A program made the translations under genes and the position numbers. The notes below the pieces were generated by a model. The model worked only from the letters and a program-made list of their open reading frames with translations. It was not told the DNA's origin and ran no database searches. A stretch of 64,000 nt of DNA from CBDCYH01 sp965224105 (GTDB taxonomy: Bacteria; Bacteroidota; Rhodothermia; Rhodothermales; JABDKH01): positions 1,116,001 through 1,180,000 of the forward strand of contig CBDCYH010000001.1 in the NCBI GenBank assembly GCA_965224105.1, in the 5' to 3' direction. Position 1 is the first letter of the stretch; the number at the start of each line of letters is the position of its first letter. Shown in pieces: positions 43,508 to 51,767 of the stretch.

Positions 43508-43549
43508 GGCTGTTTTTTCGTTCCTATTTGTGTACAAGAATTCCTCCTT

Positions 43550-44251
43550 TTGACCGAGATTTCTCCATACAGGCGACTCCAGAAAAACGTCGCGCTTACC
43601 CCTCTGTCGACCGACCTATTTCAATACGAAATAGACCGGGTTGAACAGATAGCCAGGATTTCTATCGACAGGCTCTATTGGCTTAGGTCATCGATGGTAG
43701 CGCTCATTATGGTTTTCCTTCAAGTGGAGCTCTTCGTACTTGGGGCTGTGAGTTTTTGGGTGTTCCCCCTCCTTGGAGCCTATCTGGTTGTCCAACTTCT
43801 CATTCGCGTACACGCGCACCGCGATGTTAGCAAAGCACATTGGCTGTTTCTCGCCAGCGATGCTGCTCTCCTTATTGGATTGCGATTCTTCGAGGAACTG
43901 TACATCTTCGGCAATCCAGACATCACCGCGACGGCAATCGCTTTATTTTTGGTCGTGATTTATTCGCAGCGCTGTAGTCAACTTTTCTCAAAAATCTCCG
44001 GCATTGTGTTCGTCGCAATTGTAATCGGCGCTGTTAGCCAGGGCAACTATTCTTCAGGCATCCAAGGGGTCAGCCTCGTAGCCACGATAACCGGTGTGGC
44101 GTACGTCACGACGTGGTTCGTTTCTGAATCGCAAAAGAGACGGGTCGCGCGAAGCCTCCGGCTGCTGGATTCGGCTCAGCTAGCGCTCGCTGTCCACATG
44201 AATGCAAGTCAAACGAGCACGTTTGAGACGCAGGCCACCAGCTCGTCGTGA
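43550..44251 (+). CDS. Membrane protein of unknown function, TTG start
   Basis: A 233-residue protein if begun at TTG 43550. After about 45 residues (DLFQYEIDRVEQIARISIDRLYWLRS) come six hydrophobic helices and a short soluble tail. The layout resembles the N-terminal membrane sensor part of adenylate cyclases, kinases or GGDEF proteins, but no output domain follows before the stop. The frame is open further upstream, but there it is antisense to fabI. No ATG lies before the first helix (the first is 43694). Its end overlaps the suhB gene by 43 bases, which is long for convergent genes. Confidence 0.5.
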   Translation: MTEISPYRRLQKNVALTPLSTDLFQYEIDRVEQIARISIDRLYWLRSSMVALIMVFLQVELFVLGAVSFWVFPLLGAYLVVQLLIRVHAHRDVSKAHWLFLASDAALLIGLRFFEELYIFGNPDITATAIALFLVVIYSQRCSQLFSKISGIVFVAIVIGAVSQGNYSSGIQGVSLVATITGVAYVTTWFVSESQKRRVARSLRLLDSAQLALAVHMNASQTSTFETQATSSS

Positions 44252-45006
44252 ATCATGCCATTCGAAGCAACCATCTGTCCACTAAAGATTGCATCCTTGC
44301 CTCCATTGTAATCAGTGCATCTTCCGCCCGCTTCTTCGACCAGTAAGACGCCCGCTGCAACATCCCACGGAGCCAATCCAGATTCGAAAAATCCGTCAAA
44401 CCTTCCCGCGGCCAAATAGGCAAGATCAACCGACGAAGAACCCGGTCTCCGGATCCCTCGGCTAGCACGCATCAACTTGTCTAATGCCTGCAGATATCCT
44501 TCCATGTGTTCGAACTCGCGATACGGGAATCCGGTAGTTAGCAAACAATCGTTGACGTCATTTCGGCTACTAACATTGATCCGCACGCCATTATGAAATG
44601 CTCCACCACCTTTGACGGCGGTAAACAAACTAAGAGTTGTGATTTCAAGAACGACGCCAACCACAATCGCATCGCCCTTCTGCAGCCCGATGCTAACTGC
44701 AAACGGCGGTAGGCCGTGAATGAAGTTTGTCGTACCATCCAGGGGATCGATAATCCACCTAAATGACTCGGTGTTGGCCGACCAGGAATCGGTAGCCTGC
44801 TCCTCCGCAAGAATCTCGTATGTTGGAAAGAATCGATTGAGAATAGAGATAATTCTTTCCTGCGCTCCAATGTCCACGTGCGTGACGAAATCGTGCACAG
44901 CTTTACTCTGAACATCTGTGGACTTCACGCTGTCCATATTTTGTCGAATAAAGCAGGCTGCACTCCTTGCCGCCGCAACAGCACCGTGTAACTCATCGTA
45001 AAACAT
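44209..45006 (-). CDS. suhB: Inositol-1-monophosphatase family protein (SuhB-like)
   Basis: A 265-residue Mg-dependent phosphatase. The metal-binding motifs LAEEQ, WIIDPLDGTTNFIHGLPPFA and WDVAAGVLLVEEAGG are complete and in order. Substrates in the family include myo-inositol-1-phosphate, and SuhB also modulates rRNA transcription complexes. The length is typical. It is divergent from a lipoprotein gene. Confidence 0.93.
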   Translation of the reverse strand: MFYDELHGAVAAARSAACFIRQNMDSVKSTDVQSKAVHDFVTHVDIGAQERIISILNRFFPTYEILAEEQATDSWSANTESFRWIIDPLDGTTNFIHGLPPFAVSIGLQKGDAIVVGVVLEITTLSLFTAVKGGGAFHNGVRINVSSRNDVNDCLLTTGFPYREFEHMEGYLQALDKLMRASRGIRRPGSSSVDLAYLAAGRFDGFFESGLAPWDVAAGVLLVEEAGGRCTDYNGGKDAIFSGQMVASNGMIHDELVACVSNVLV

Positions 45007-45018
45007 AATCTGTACCTT

Positions 45019-45048
45019 TTGTCACACCGTGTTCAACTTGCTACTTTC
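45019..45048 (+). promoter_or_regulatory. Promoter (TTG-N20-TACTTTC) of the small lipoprotein gene
   Basis: TTG at 45019, a 20-base spacer and TACTTTC at 45042-45048. The spacer length equals that of the two promoters near 11.95 kb. Predicted start of transcription is about 17 bases before ATG 45070. Confidence 0.45.
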
Positions 45049-45069
45049 AAGTATACAACCGCACCAGCG

Positions 45070-45693
45070 ATGAAACGAATCAATTATTCTGCTCTACTCT
45101 GCGTGGCTATTTTGTGTACTTCATGCAGACCTGCTGTTCATGCAACTGAACCAAGACTAACTCCAAATCTTCCTACAGTAGAGCAGGAGCTCGCTCTAAT
45201 TGAAAGTCTCCTTGTGCCTGACGGGGATTGGATTCGCATTGTGCAGGAGGAAAGAGATGGTGAATGGATGCTCGTGGATTCCGTCTCCATAACTACTGAC
45301 GAAGTCTTGGCGCTCGTGGATCTTCACAGCACGTCGACACCTGCACCAAGGACTGCCGACGGGTATTCCTACACTAGAAGCACTAGTCAGAACGAGGAGA
45401 CGCATATTGTAATCACTTTGGCGAACGGCGCCAAACCGCATAATGGCGTTACGAGTATTGATTACCGAGTTGCCGACGATCCATCATCGCTTCTCGAGCT
45501 GCAGGTGACGCGGGATAGACGAGCACTCCTCTTTCGAGAGAGTAGTGCATGGACCGTCGCAGCAAACGATCGAGGCGAAGTGGATGAAATGTTATTCGAA
45601 GCAGAAATCAAGTGGCCGTTCAAACCGGTCAGGAAGATCCGGAGCCACATCCGCAGTCAAACTGGACCAGTCGTCCTTACCACAAAGGGATGA
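45070..45693 (+). CDS. Lipoprotein of unknown function
   Basis: A 207-residue exported protein with lipobox ILCTSC. The mature protein is rich in beta strands and polar residues (GDWIRIVQEERDGEWMLVD, ETHIVITLANGAKPHNGV); no family was recognised. The 3' end overlaps the convergent serine-hydrolase gene by 17 bases. A promoter with the local consensus lies just upstream. Confidence 0.6.
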   Translation: MKRINYSALLCVAILCTSCRPAVHATEPRLTPNLPTVEQELALIESLLVPDGDWIRIVQEERDGEWMLVDSVSITTDEVLALVDLHSTSTPAPRTADGYSYTRSTSQNEETHIVITLANGAKPHNGVTSIDYRVADDPSSLLELQVTRDRRALLFRESSAWTVAANDRGEVDEMLFEAEIKWPFKPVRKIRSHIRSQTGPVVLTTKG

Positions 45694-47116
45694 TGTTGTC
45701 TTCAACTATTGGAAATACCTGGTTCATGACAGCCGATCCGAAGTTTCCGCCCGTAAATACGACCACCAGGTCAAGATCCTGTACAACTATCACGAATTGG
45801 CCACCATTTCCACCGGCGTAGCAGATCGGGTGTATGCCCCCGCTGGATCGGAGCCTTTTCTGCCACCACTGATACCCATATCCGTCGGTCGGCGAAACCG
45901 CGAATTTTGACGTGCAGCTCTTGGTGACCCACTCTTCCGAAATGATTCTCTGATCCTTCCACATTCCACCCGATACGAACACTTGTCCAAGCTTGGCCAT
46001 GTTGCGTGGAAGCATGGTCGCATGCAGCGGGTATCCGATCCCTGGTGTCATTCTGCTCTCGACCAGATTCGAATAATTGTTCCGAACAAAACTTTGCATC
46101 GAAAAGCCGTACGCATTGATCACAATCTGATTCAATTGGATAGATGCTCCCGTGTTGTAGACAAAAGTGTTACCCGGTTGCGACGCCATCGGTCGGCCCC
46201 AGACGTAAGATGCCCAGCTGGATGCTGGCAAACGATACATTTGGCTAAGCGTGTTGTTTGTCCCGCCTGACGCTGCACCAGATTCATCCCAACTCAGACC
46301 GGACGACATAGTTAAGACATTTTCGAGACTGATTTCTGCCTTGTTGCCGACCCACTTATCAGAATGCTCAGGCAGGAGAGAAGGAAGTTTTTCGTCGACA
46401 CCGCTGATGAGCCCCTTGTCGATCGCAATCCCGATCATTGCCGATCGAAACGATTTGCTTGCCGACTGCACCTCGTGCTGCGTGTTGCGGTCAAACTCGA
46501 TAAACCTGCCTTGCGAATCGTGTCCGGGAAAGTAGTCTTCAAAAACAAGGTTGCCTTCCTTAACAATCAGCATACTGTGGATTTCCGGAAACTGTCCTCT
46601 TCTAATGGCCTCAACAGCATTAAAAAGAATGGCAGCACGCGCACCGCTGGTATCGAGCTCAGCAGTTTCCCAACCATCATCAATCGTTTCCGGTCTCGTG
46701 TAGAGGTACCGGGCTTCTGCATTAATGACAATATTGTTTTGCGGATCCTCGCTGATCCTAACGCGAAGCGAATGACTGACCTCCTTACCGAGTGTCCATT
46801 CTATTTCTGCAAGCCCAGCTTCGTCAGTCGCCAAGTCGGTGACCGATATTTCCCCATCGCCAGTAACAATCGATGCTTCCAGGTCCACCGCCGGCCGCAC
46901 CGTCCCATCTTGATCGGTAACCTTGACCACAACCGGACGCGGAAGGGGCAGTGTCTGGAAACCACTTTGATTGTCCCCTGCAGCAACGGACAATACGAGC
47001 GTTTCGTCGTTTTTATCCGGACCTTCAACCGGAGTGTTACACGCGGAGACCAGCCAAATAGCTATCATAGCTCCCGTTATTTGTCGCACGATTTTGTTGC
47101 GAGGCAAGAAATCCAT
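45677..47116 (-). CDS. Beta-lactamase-related serine hydrolase with N-terminal Ig-like domain
   Basis: A 479-residue exported lipoprotein (lipobox LVSAC). Residues about 35-130 form an Ig/Big_1-like beta domain (VVVKVTDQDGTVRPAVDLEASI). The C-terminal class C beta-lactamase/PBP4-type domain has SxxK in VQSASKSFRSAM, YxN in FVYNTGASIQL and a late GGNGGQFVIVV. Such proteins are usually esterases or D-aminopeptidases, not antibiotic-degrading enzymes. The Ig-like domain may present the enzyme away from the membrane. Confidence 0.87.
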   Translation of the reverse strand: MDFLPRNKIVRQITGAMIAIWLVSACNTPVEGPDKNDETLVLSVAAGDNQSGFQTLPLPRPVVVKVTDQDGTVRPAVDLEASIVTGDGEISVTDLATDEAGLAEIEWTLGKEVSHSLRVRISEDPQNNIVINAEARYLYTRPETIDDGWETAELDTSGARAAILFNAVEAIRRGQFPEIHSMLIVKEGNLVFEDYFPGHDSQGRFIEFDRNTQHEVQSASKSFRSAMIGIAIDKGLISGVDEKLPSLLPEHSDKWVGNKAEISLENVLTMSSGLSWDESGAASGGTNNTLSQMYRLPASSWASYVWGRPMASQPGNTFVYNTGASIQLNQIVINAYGFSMQSFVRNNYSNLVESRMTPGIGYPLHATMLPRNMAKLGQVFVSGGMWKDQRIISEEWVTKSCTSKFAVSPTDGYGYQWWQKRLRSSGGIHPICYAGGNGGQFVIVVQDLDLVVVFTGGNFGSAVMNQVFPIVEDNIIPLW

Positions 47117-47225
47117 TTCTCAACCCATTAGCATAGATATTCTATGGGAGAATATAATCGATCTTGGCTAGCCAGCAAGGCAGAAAGACTGCCCTATTAG
47201 TTGGTGCGGTCACGCGAGCTTCTGT

Positions 47226-47247
47226 TCGAACGGCCGGACCCGTTCGA
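47226..47247 (-). other. 8-bp perfect inverted repeat downstream of the TPR gene
   Basis: TCGAACGG and CCGTTCGA flank a 6-base loop, starting 11 bases after the stop of the TPR gene. There is no T-tract, so it may be a 3' stabilising hairpin or weak terminator. Confidence 0.4.
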
Positions 47248-47257
47248 GCCTTTAGGA

Positions 47258-47902
47258 CTAGATTTCTATTGTTACCAGGACCGTGTCCTGCGCAATTCCA
47301 TCTCGAGAGAGAAACCCTTTGTCCAGGCCTTTCCTGAGGATCGTCGCTGCCTCTGCTGGTCTTTCCTGCGCCACAAAGACCCGGGCAAGTTGATAGTGCG
47401 CAACCGGAGCTGTTGGGTCCAGCGCGAGGGCAATCCGGGCGAACGCCTCGGCCATATCCAGGAGATTCAGGAATACCGCCTCTCGGGACAGGTGGACGTG
47501 TGCGTCTGCATCATCGACCAGGATAGACGCCGCAATTTCAAGAGAGGAAACGGCAATGGAATCCTGACCATTTTGGCGAGCGGCCTCGCACAAAATCAGG
47601 TGTGCATGCCCGTCGTCATTATTTAGACTCACCGCCTTGTTCGCGTCTGCGAAAGCTTCGTCGTGTCGCCCCAGGGCCAACAATACTTTAGCCCGGAGTT
47701 TGAGGGCTTCCAAATCGCCAGGCAGTTCGCTCAAGACCTTGTCCACGCGAACTTTGGCCTCTAGTAAACTTCCCCCGCTAATCCAGGCGGTCTCCGCTCG
47801 ATGGAACTGGGCGTTGAGGCTCGAAGGCCGGGGGGTTTGCGCCAAACCTACCACCGGTGTTAAAACCGCCAGGAGAATAATAAACGTGTATCTTTTGGCC
47901 AT
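47258..47902 (-). CDS. Exported tetratricopeptide-repeat protein
   Basis: A 214-residue protein with a signal peptide ending in VVGLAQ. Degenerate TPR units follow (LPGDLEALKLRAKVLLALGR, DEAFADANKAVSLNNDDGHA, EAFARIALALDPTAPVAHYQ, AEAATILRKGLDKG), giving roughly four to five repeats. It is probably a periplasmic scaffold. ATG 47902 precedes the signal peptide, so the longer in-frame starts are not used. It is divergent from birA. Confidence 0.8.
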   Translation of the reverse strand: MAKRYTFIILLAVLTPVVGLAQTPRPSSLNAQFHRAETAWISGGSLLEAKVRVDKVLSELPGDLEALKLRAKVLLALGRHDEAFADANKAVSLNNDDGHAHLILCEAARQNGQDSIAVSSLEIAASILVDDADAHVHLSREAVFLNLLDMAEAFARIALALDPTAPVAHYQLARVFVAQERPAEAATILRKGLDKGFLSRDGIAQDTVLVTIEI

Positions 47903-47931
47903 TATGCTGAAGATAAGACTCATCAGAGAGA

Positions 47932-47939
47932 TACCTTTG
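47932..47939 (+). promoter_or_regulatory. -7 promoter element TACCTTTG for birA
   Basis: Exact TAnnTTTG on the plus strand in the divergent TPR/birA region, about 80 bases before the birA ATG. No TTG exactly 20 bases upstream. Confidence 0.4.
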
Positions 47940-48018
47940 GTCAAAGATCATTCCATGCTCCGAAGCGGTGATTCCCGCCCAGACGGACGCGTATACGCGT
48001 TTGCCATTGTCTAATTCC

Positions 48019-48762
48019 ATGAGCAATTACGTGGATGATGTAGTCTGGCTCGACGAGGCATCATCAACGAATGATTATCTCGCCATTATTGCCCGCAGTC
48101 GTTCTAAGGAATGGCTCACTATTGCGGCGAGGTTTCAATCAAAGGGGAAGGGTCGCTTGGGCCGCTCCTGGACATCGAGACGGGACGATGGCCTAACATT
48201 CAGCATACTCCTCCATCCCGGCATCCAACAGTCATTTGCCGGTCTTGTCCCACTGGCAGTAGCCACCGGAGCTGCATCCCAAATAGCAGATTTGTCTGGT
48301 CAGCCCGTTGAGATCCGATGGCCAAACGATCTCATCATGAACGGACGCAAGGTGGGTGGTATTCTGTGTGAGGTCCAATCACAGTTTCCGCACCTCACGG
48401 TTGTTGCCGGGTTGGGAATCAATATCATGGGGCAGTATTTCCCCGCCAATTTCCGGACACCAGCCACGTCACTTCAGCAGGAATCTGGGAGGGAATTCGG
48501 GATGCACGAAACACTACGCATGTGCCGGGCAGGGATCATCAGAGAAATTGAAGCTTTAAAAAAAGGTGATTTAGAGGGATGCCGGGCACGATTCATTGAA
48601 AAATGTTCATTTGTTGGGAAAGTAGTATCATTTATCTACGGACCCGGGTCTCACCCGCTCGAGGCTACAGTGGTCGGTATAGGCCCTGACGGTGGCATCC
48701 AGTTGCAGACGGAAGGACAAATGCTCGTTGCACATGCGGGCGAGATTACAATTTGCAGGTAG
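48019..48762 (+). CDS. birA: Biotin-[acetyl-CoA-carboxylase] ligase (no repressor domain)
   Basis: A 247-residue enzyme that activates biotin with ATP and transfers it to the carboxyl carrier protein of acetyl-CoA carboxylase. The motifs EASSTNDYL, GKGRLGRSW (biotinoyl-AMP loop), IRWPNDLIMNGRKVGGILCE and VVAGLGINI are complete, and the C-terminal SH3-like part is present. The N-terminal DNA-binding domain of E. coli BirA is missing, as in group I ligases. ATG 48019 is preferred over GTG 47968. coaX follows 12 bases later. Confidence 0.93.
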   Translation: MSNYVDDVVWLDEASSTNDYLAIIARSRSKEWLTIAARFQSKGKGRLGRSWTSRRDDGLTFSILLHPGIQQSFAGLVPLAVATGAASQIADLSGQPVEIRWPNDLIMNGRKVGGILCEVQSQFPHLTVVAGLGINIMGQYFPANFRTPATSLQQESGREFGMHETLRMCRAGIIREIEALKKGDLEGCRARFIEKCSFVGKVVSFIYGPGSHPLEATVVGIGPDGGIQLQTEGQMLVAHAGEITICR

Positions 48763-48774
48763 CGGACACGCCCT

Positions 48775-49572
48775 ATGTGGTTGCTCATCGACATAGGAAA
48801 TACTAATACCAAGTTCGCATCAGTCGACTTGGCCGACCAAAAAATTCATCGCTTGGGATCCGTTCCAAGTAGTGGCAAGAAACTGCAGGGTGCATTGGTT
48901 CGCCTTGTTGACGAGCACCGTTTTGAGCGCGTCGGTTTTTGCAGTGTCGTTCCAAGCCTCTCCGCTGCCGTCCTCGACTTATTTCAATTTGCTGATGTTC
49001 CCGCCCTGGAGGTTAGTCCGTTTATCAACCTCCCCTTCACTATTGATTACAACACGCCAGCAACACTGGGAACCGACCGGATTGCCGCTGTGGCAGGTGC
49101 GTGGAGTTTGTTCGGCGACGCTGGTCTCAATGTTCTCACGATAGACGCCGGATCTGCGGTGACCTATGACTTGCTCACACGAGATAATAGATTTGCCGGC
49201 GGGAGCATTGGTGCCGGACCGTCTGCTATTCTCAAAGGCCTTACGGCGTCGACTGAGCAACTCGTCGAAGTTGATTACCACGTCGCTGCTGAACCGATTG
49301 CACGATCGACTGAAGAGGCAATCCGCGCAGGCATTCGCTTCGGATTTCTCGACATGGTATCCGGGATGATCGAGAGGTGCTCGTCTGCCATCGATGGACG
49401 TCCACTTGTATTGGTTACAGGCGGTTGGGGTCAGTGGTTGAAGGAACGGATTGCCACAATCGATCATTTCGAACCAGACGTGGTCTTCTGCGGGATTAGG
49501 ACACTGATGGAGCGAAATCCAATCAGCCACGTGTTTCAGCACCCTGCTATGGGTCAGCTGTCGAGCGACTAA
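48775..49572 (+). CDS. coaX: Type III pantothenate kinase
   Basis: A 265-residue enzyme for the first step of coenzyme A synthesis. LLIDIGNTNTKFA, LGTDRIAAVAGAW, TIDAGSAVTYDLL and GGSIGAGPSAILKGL match the CoaX family motifs with the catalytic Asp. The co-location with birA is a common bacterial pairing. The 3' end overlaps the convergent udk gene by 26 bases. Confidence 0.95.
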   Translation: MWLLIDIGNTNTKFASVDLADQKIHRLGSVPSSGKKLQGALVRLVDEHRFERVGFCSVVPSLSAAVLDLFQFADVPALEVSPFINLPFTIDYNTPATLGTDRIAAVAGAWSLFGDAGLNVLTIDAGSAVTYDLLTRDNRFAGGSIGAGPSAILKGLTASTEQLVEVDYHVAAEPIARSTEEAIRAGIRFGFLDMVSGMIERCSSAIDGRPLVLVTGGWGQWLKERIATIDHFEPDVVFCGIRTLMERNPISHVFQHPAMGQLSSD

Positions 49573-50182
49573 CCAGTTCGTCTATCCTGGCGATTACCAT
49601 CTCGATTGCCACTTTGTTGTGACCACCTCTGGGGATGATAATGTCTGCGAATCTTTTTGACGGTTCAACAAATTCCAGGTGCATCGGTCGCACTGTCCGC
49701 GCATACTGATCGAGGATCGAGTTAATATCTCGCTTCCGTTCGACCATATCGCGCCGGATTCGACGAATCAGTCGGACATCATCCGCTGCATCGACAAACA
49801 GCTTAATGTCCATCCGCTCCCGAAGTTGCTTTTCAGCCAGGACTAGAATTCCCTCGAGTATTATCACCGGACGCGGTTGAATTACAACCGTCTCGCTGGT
49901 CCGCGTGTGGTTTGTGTAATCGTAGACGGGCTTCTTTATTTCATCACCCTCGATAAGGTTATCGAGGTGTTCCGACATCAGTTGAGTGTCAAGCGCATCG
50001 GGATGATCGAAATTGAGCGCTGCACGTTCCGCAGCTTCTAGATGGGAAAGATCCTGGTAGTAGGCATCGTGATCAAGGACGGCAATCCTGTCGTAGCCAA
50101 AAGCCTCTATTATTTTCGATAGGACTGTCGACTTGCCGGAGCCGGATCCACCCGAGAGACCGATGACAACACTTTTCCGCAT
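49547..50182 (-). CDS. udk: Uridine kinase
   Basis: A 211-residue P-loop kinase phosphorylating uridine and cytidine with GTP/ATP for pyrimidine salvage. Walker A GLSGGSGSGKST, the DHDAYYQD motif, NFDHPDALD and the lid segment RRIRRDMVERKRD are those of Udk. It starts one base after the stop of yaaA, so they are coupled. The CNT nucleoside transporter elsewhere in the window could supply substrate. Confidence 0.94.
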   Translation of the reverse strand: MRKSVVIGLSGGSGSGKSTVLSKIIEAFGYDRIAVLDHDAYYQDLSHLEAAERAALNFDHPDALDTQLMSEHLDNLIEGDEIKKPVYDYTNHTRTSETVVIQPRPVIILEGILVLAEKQLRERMDIKLFVDAADDVRLIRRIRRDMVERKRDINSILDQYARTVRPMHLEFVEPSKRFADIIIPRGGHNKVAIEMVIARIDELVSRSTADP

Positions 50183-50183
50183 C

Positions 50184-50990
50184 CTACTTGATCATGCGGA
50201 TCGTTCTCACTTTTAACTCCTCATCGAAAGAAGACTTGGATGGAACGTACCGGTATCCATCCGGATGTTTCCACTCCAGGAGAAGTTCAACGTCGTCGAT
50301 GGTTTCTCTTACGATGTAGTTGACGAGTTTCCCACGGAGCCCCTTGATGCCGTGTGTGACAGGTTTGAATTCCCCTTTGTCTTTTTTCAGGAATTCGACG
50401 AAAATCATTTCGACGTAGGTGCCTTCATCGTTCCATGAGTTCTGATGCACGTCTGGAAGGAGGTTCCAGACCACCTTATCCTTGATTCTTTCATTGAGGA
50501 GGTCGCTCATTCGTTCGCGCCAGTAATCGGATATACTACCGATTTCTGGAAGAGTACAGTCCATGCCAAGCCTGTAATCTGGTATGAGGTCGTCGGGGCG
50601 CAGCAATCCGAACAAGCCACTAAAGATGATTCCGTTTTCAAGGAGTCTGCGTTGTGCGCCGGTGGGCAGCGAAACAAAATCCATCGCCTGATACATCACA
50701 CCGGGGCTATATCGGTCGAGCGCTGACATGAGGGCCGCATTGTAGATCTCCTGATTAGTCGCAATCAGTCTTTCCAGATCCTGGCCCTGCGCTCCGAATA
50801 GTTCCTCCAGGCTATCGCCAGTTTCGATTAGTTGCTGGACTACCTGGATCAGGTGCTTCCGATCCGGGTTCAGCTCGTGGAAATAGTTGAACGTGTTCGA
50901 GGTGCGATAGTCGAACATGTCTGGAGCAAAGGGATTGCCTCCTTCCCGCTTGCCGTCCGCTGGTGCGAGAAGAATGCTAAAATCAGCCAT
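50184..50990 (-). CDS. yaaA: Peroxide stress protein YaaA (UPF0246)
   Basis: A 268-residue cytosolic protein. The N-terminal FSILLAPADGKREGGNPF, the SALDRYSPGVMYQAMDF region and the C-terminal GIKGLRGKLVNYIVRE fit the UPF0246/YaaA family. In E. coli it lowers free iron and protects DNA under H2O2 stress. It is upstream of udk and downstream of a YtxH gene on the same strand. Confidence 0.9.
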   Translation of the reverse strand: MADFSILLAPADGKREGGNPFAPDMFDYRTSNTFNYFHELNPDRKHLIQVVQQLIETGDSLEELFGAQGQDLERLIATNQEIYNAALMSALDRYSPGVMYQAMDFVSLPTGAQRRLLENGIIFSGLFGLLRPDDLIPDYRLGMDCTLPEIGSISDYWRERMSDLLNERIKDKVVWNLLPDVHQNSWNDEGTYVEMIFVEFLKKDKGEFKPVTHGIKGLRGKLVNYIVRETIDDVELLLEWKHPDGYRYVPSKSSFDEELKVRTIRMIK

Positions 50991-51002
50991 AGAAAGTGTC
51001 GC

Positions 51003-51341
51003 CTAGTTCGTGCCGTGTTTTTCAGTTGCACGCGATTGACGCATTTCTCCTAGCAGGGCGTCGATATCGGCACCGATTTGCTGTGCCCTCTGTTCTGCTG
51101 CTGCGACCAGGTCGTCTCCCCTTTTTCGAGCGTCACTCTCCGAGTTTGAAGGGTCGAGAAAATCGTGCAAGTTGTCGCCGATCTTTTGCGACCAGTGTTC
51201 AAGCTGGTACGCCAGGCGTCGCCGGATTTTCCGCCCGTCTTCCGGCGCCATCAGCATTCCGATAACGAAGCCAGTTGCGCCACCGACGATCAAACCCCAC
51301 AATCCGCTTCGAGCCGCTCTTTCAAATTCTTTTTGTTGCAT
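51003..51341 (-). CDS. YtxH-domain protein
   Basis: A 112-residue protein. A single glycine-rich membrane helix (GLWGLIVGGATGFVIGMLMAP) ending in APEDGRKIRRRL, followed by a charged helix, is the standard YtxH (DUF4352-like envelope) layout. In Gram-positives it is a general stress protein. Membrane topology and partners are unknown. It starts the three-gene unit ytxH-yaaA-udk. Confidence 0.85.
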   Translation of the reverse strand: MQQKEFERAARSGLWGLIVGGATGFVIGMLMAPEDGRKIRRRLAYQLEHWSQKIGDNLHDFLDPSNSESDARKRGDDLVAAAEQRAQQIGADIDALLGEMRQSRATEKHGTN

Positions 51342-51398
51342 CGTCTTTTTTCACTCTCGCCCGTTCTAGCCGGACGGTCAACAGTTCCTGATATTATA

Positions 51399-51434
51399 AA
51401 AAAAGCCGCCGTTGGAGACCCAACCGCAGCTTTT
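51399..51434 (-). terminator. Rho-independent terminator after the COX24-type gene
   Basis: On the minus strand GCTGCGGTTGG / CCAACGGCGGC form an 11-bp stem with two mismatches around a 4-base loop, followed by TTTTTTT, 15 bases after the stop of the small gene. Confidence 0.88.
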
Positions 51435-51448
51435 CAAGCAGAAGAGAA

Positions 51449-51541
51449 TTACTTCTTCTTCTTGTGCCTGTTTTTCCTGAGGCGCTTCTTCCGTTTGTGG
51501 GTCGCGATCTTATGCCTTTTTCGCTTTCTTCCGCAGGGCAT
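51449..51541 (-). CDS. AURKAIP1/COX24-domain ribosome-associated small protein
   Basis: A 30-residue, extremely basic peptide: MPCGRKRKRHKIA, then THKRKKRLRKNRHKKK. The RKRKRHKxATHKRKKRxRKNRHK pattern is that of the AURKAIP1/COX24 (mS38-like) mini-proteins found in Bacteroidota. The mitochondrial relative binds the small ribosomal subunit. It is too short for routine ORF calls. It is well framed by a terminator downstream, and the upstream extension of the frame lacks similarity to anything. Confidence 0.85.
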   Translation of the reverse strand: MPCGRKRKRHKIATHKRKKRLRKNRHKKKK

Positions 51542-51767
51542 GAAGTTTCTCCAATTTTCAATTTCCGTACAAAAAGGCCTGAATAATAGACCATTCCCGA
51601 AGGCTTTACAACCGTGATTCCTCTCTATTGGTTTCGATCCAAAGGAGAAAATCATAAGGCGGTGTGCCAGAACAGTGCCGGACTCTGTTGTTACGTTGAA
51701 TTCGGCATTGTGACAGGCTATCTTCGAGGCTTCGCAAGATTTTCAGGACAGTGTTCAACAGAACTTC

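Noticed and set aside
43244..43549. Upstream part of the membrane-protein frame on the plus strand
   Set aside because: It is antisense to the 5' part of fabI and has non-protein-like composition; the real gene is taken to begin at TTG 43550.
46364..47131. 255-codon plus-strand frame
   Set aside because: It lies wholly antisense to the serine-hydrolase gene, whose motifs are unambiguous.
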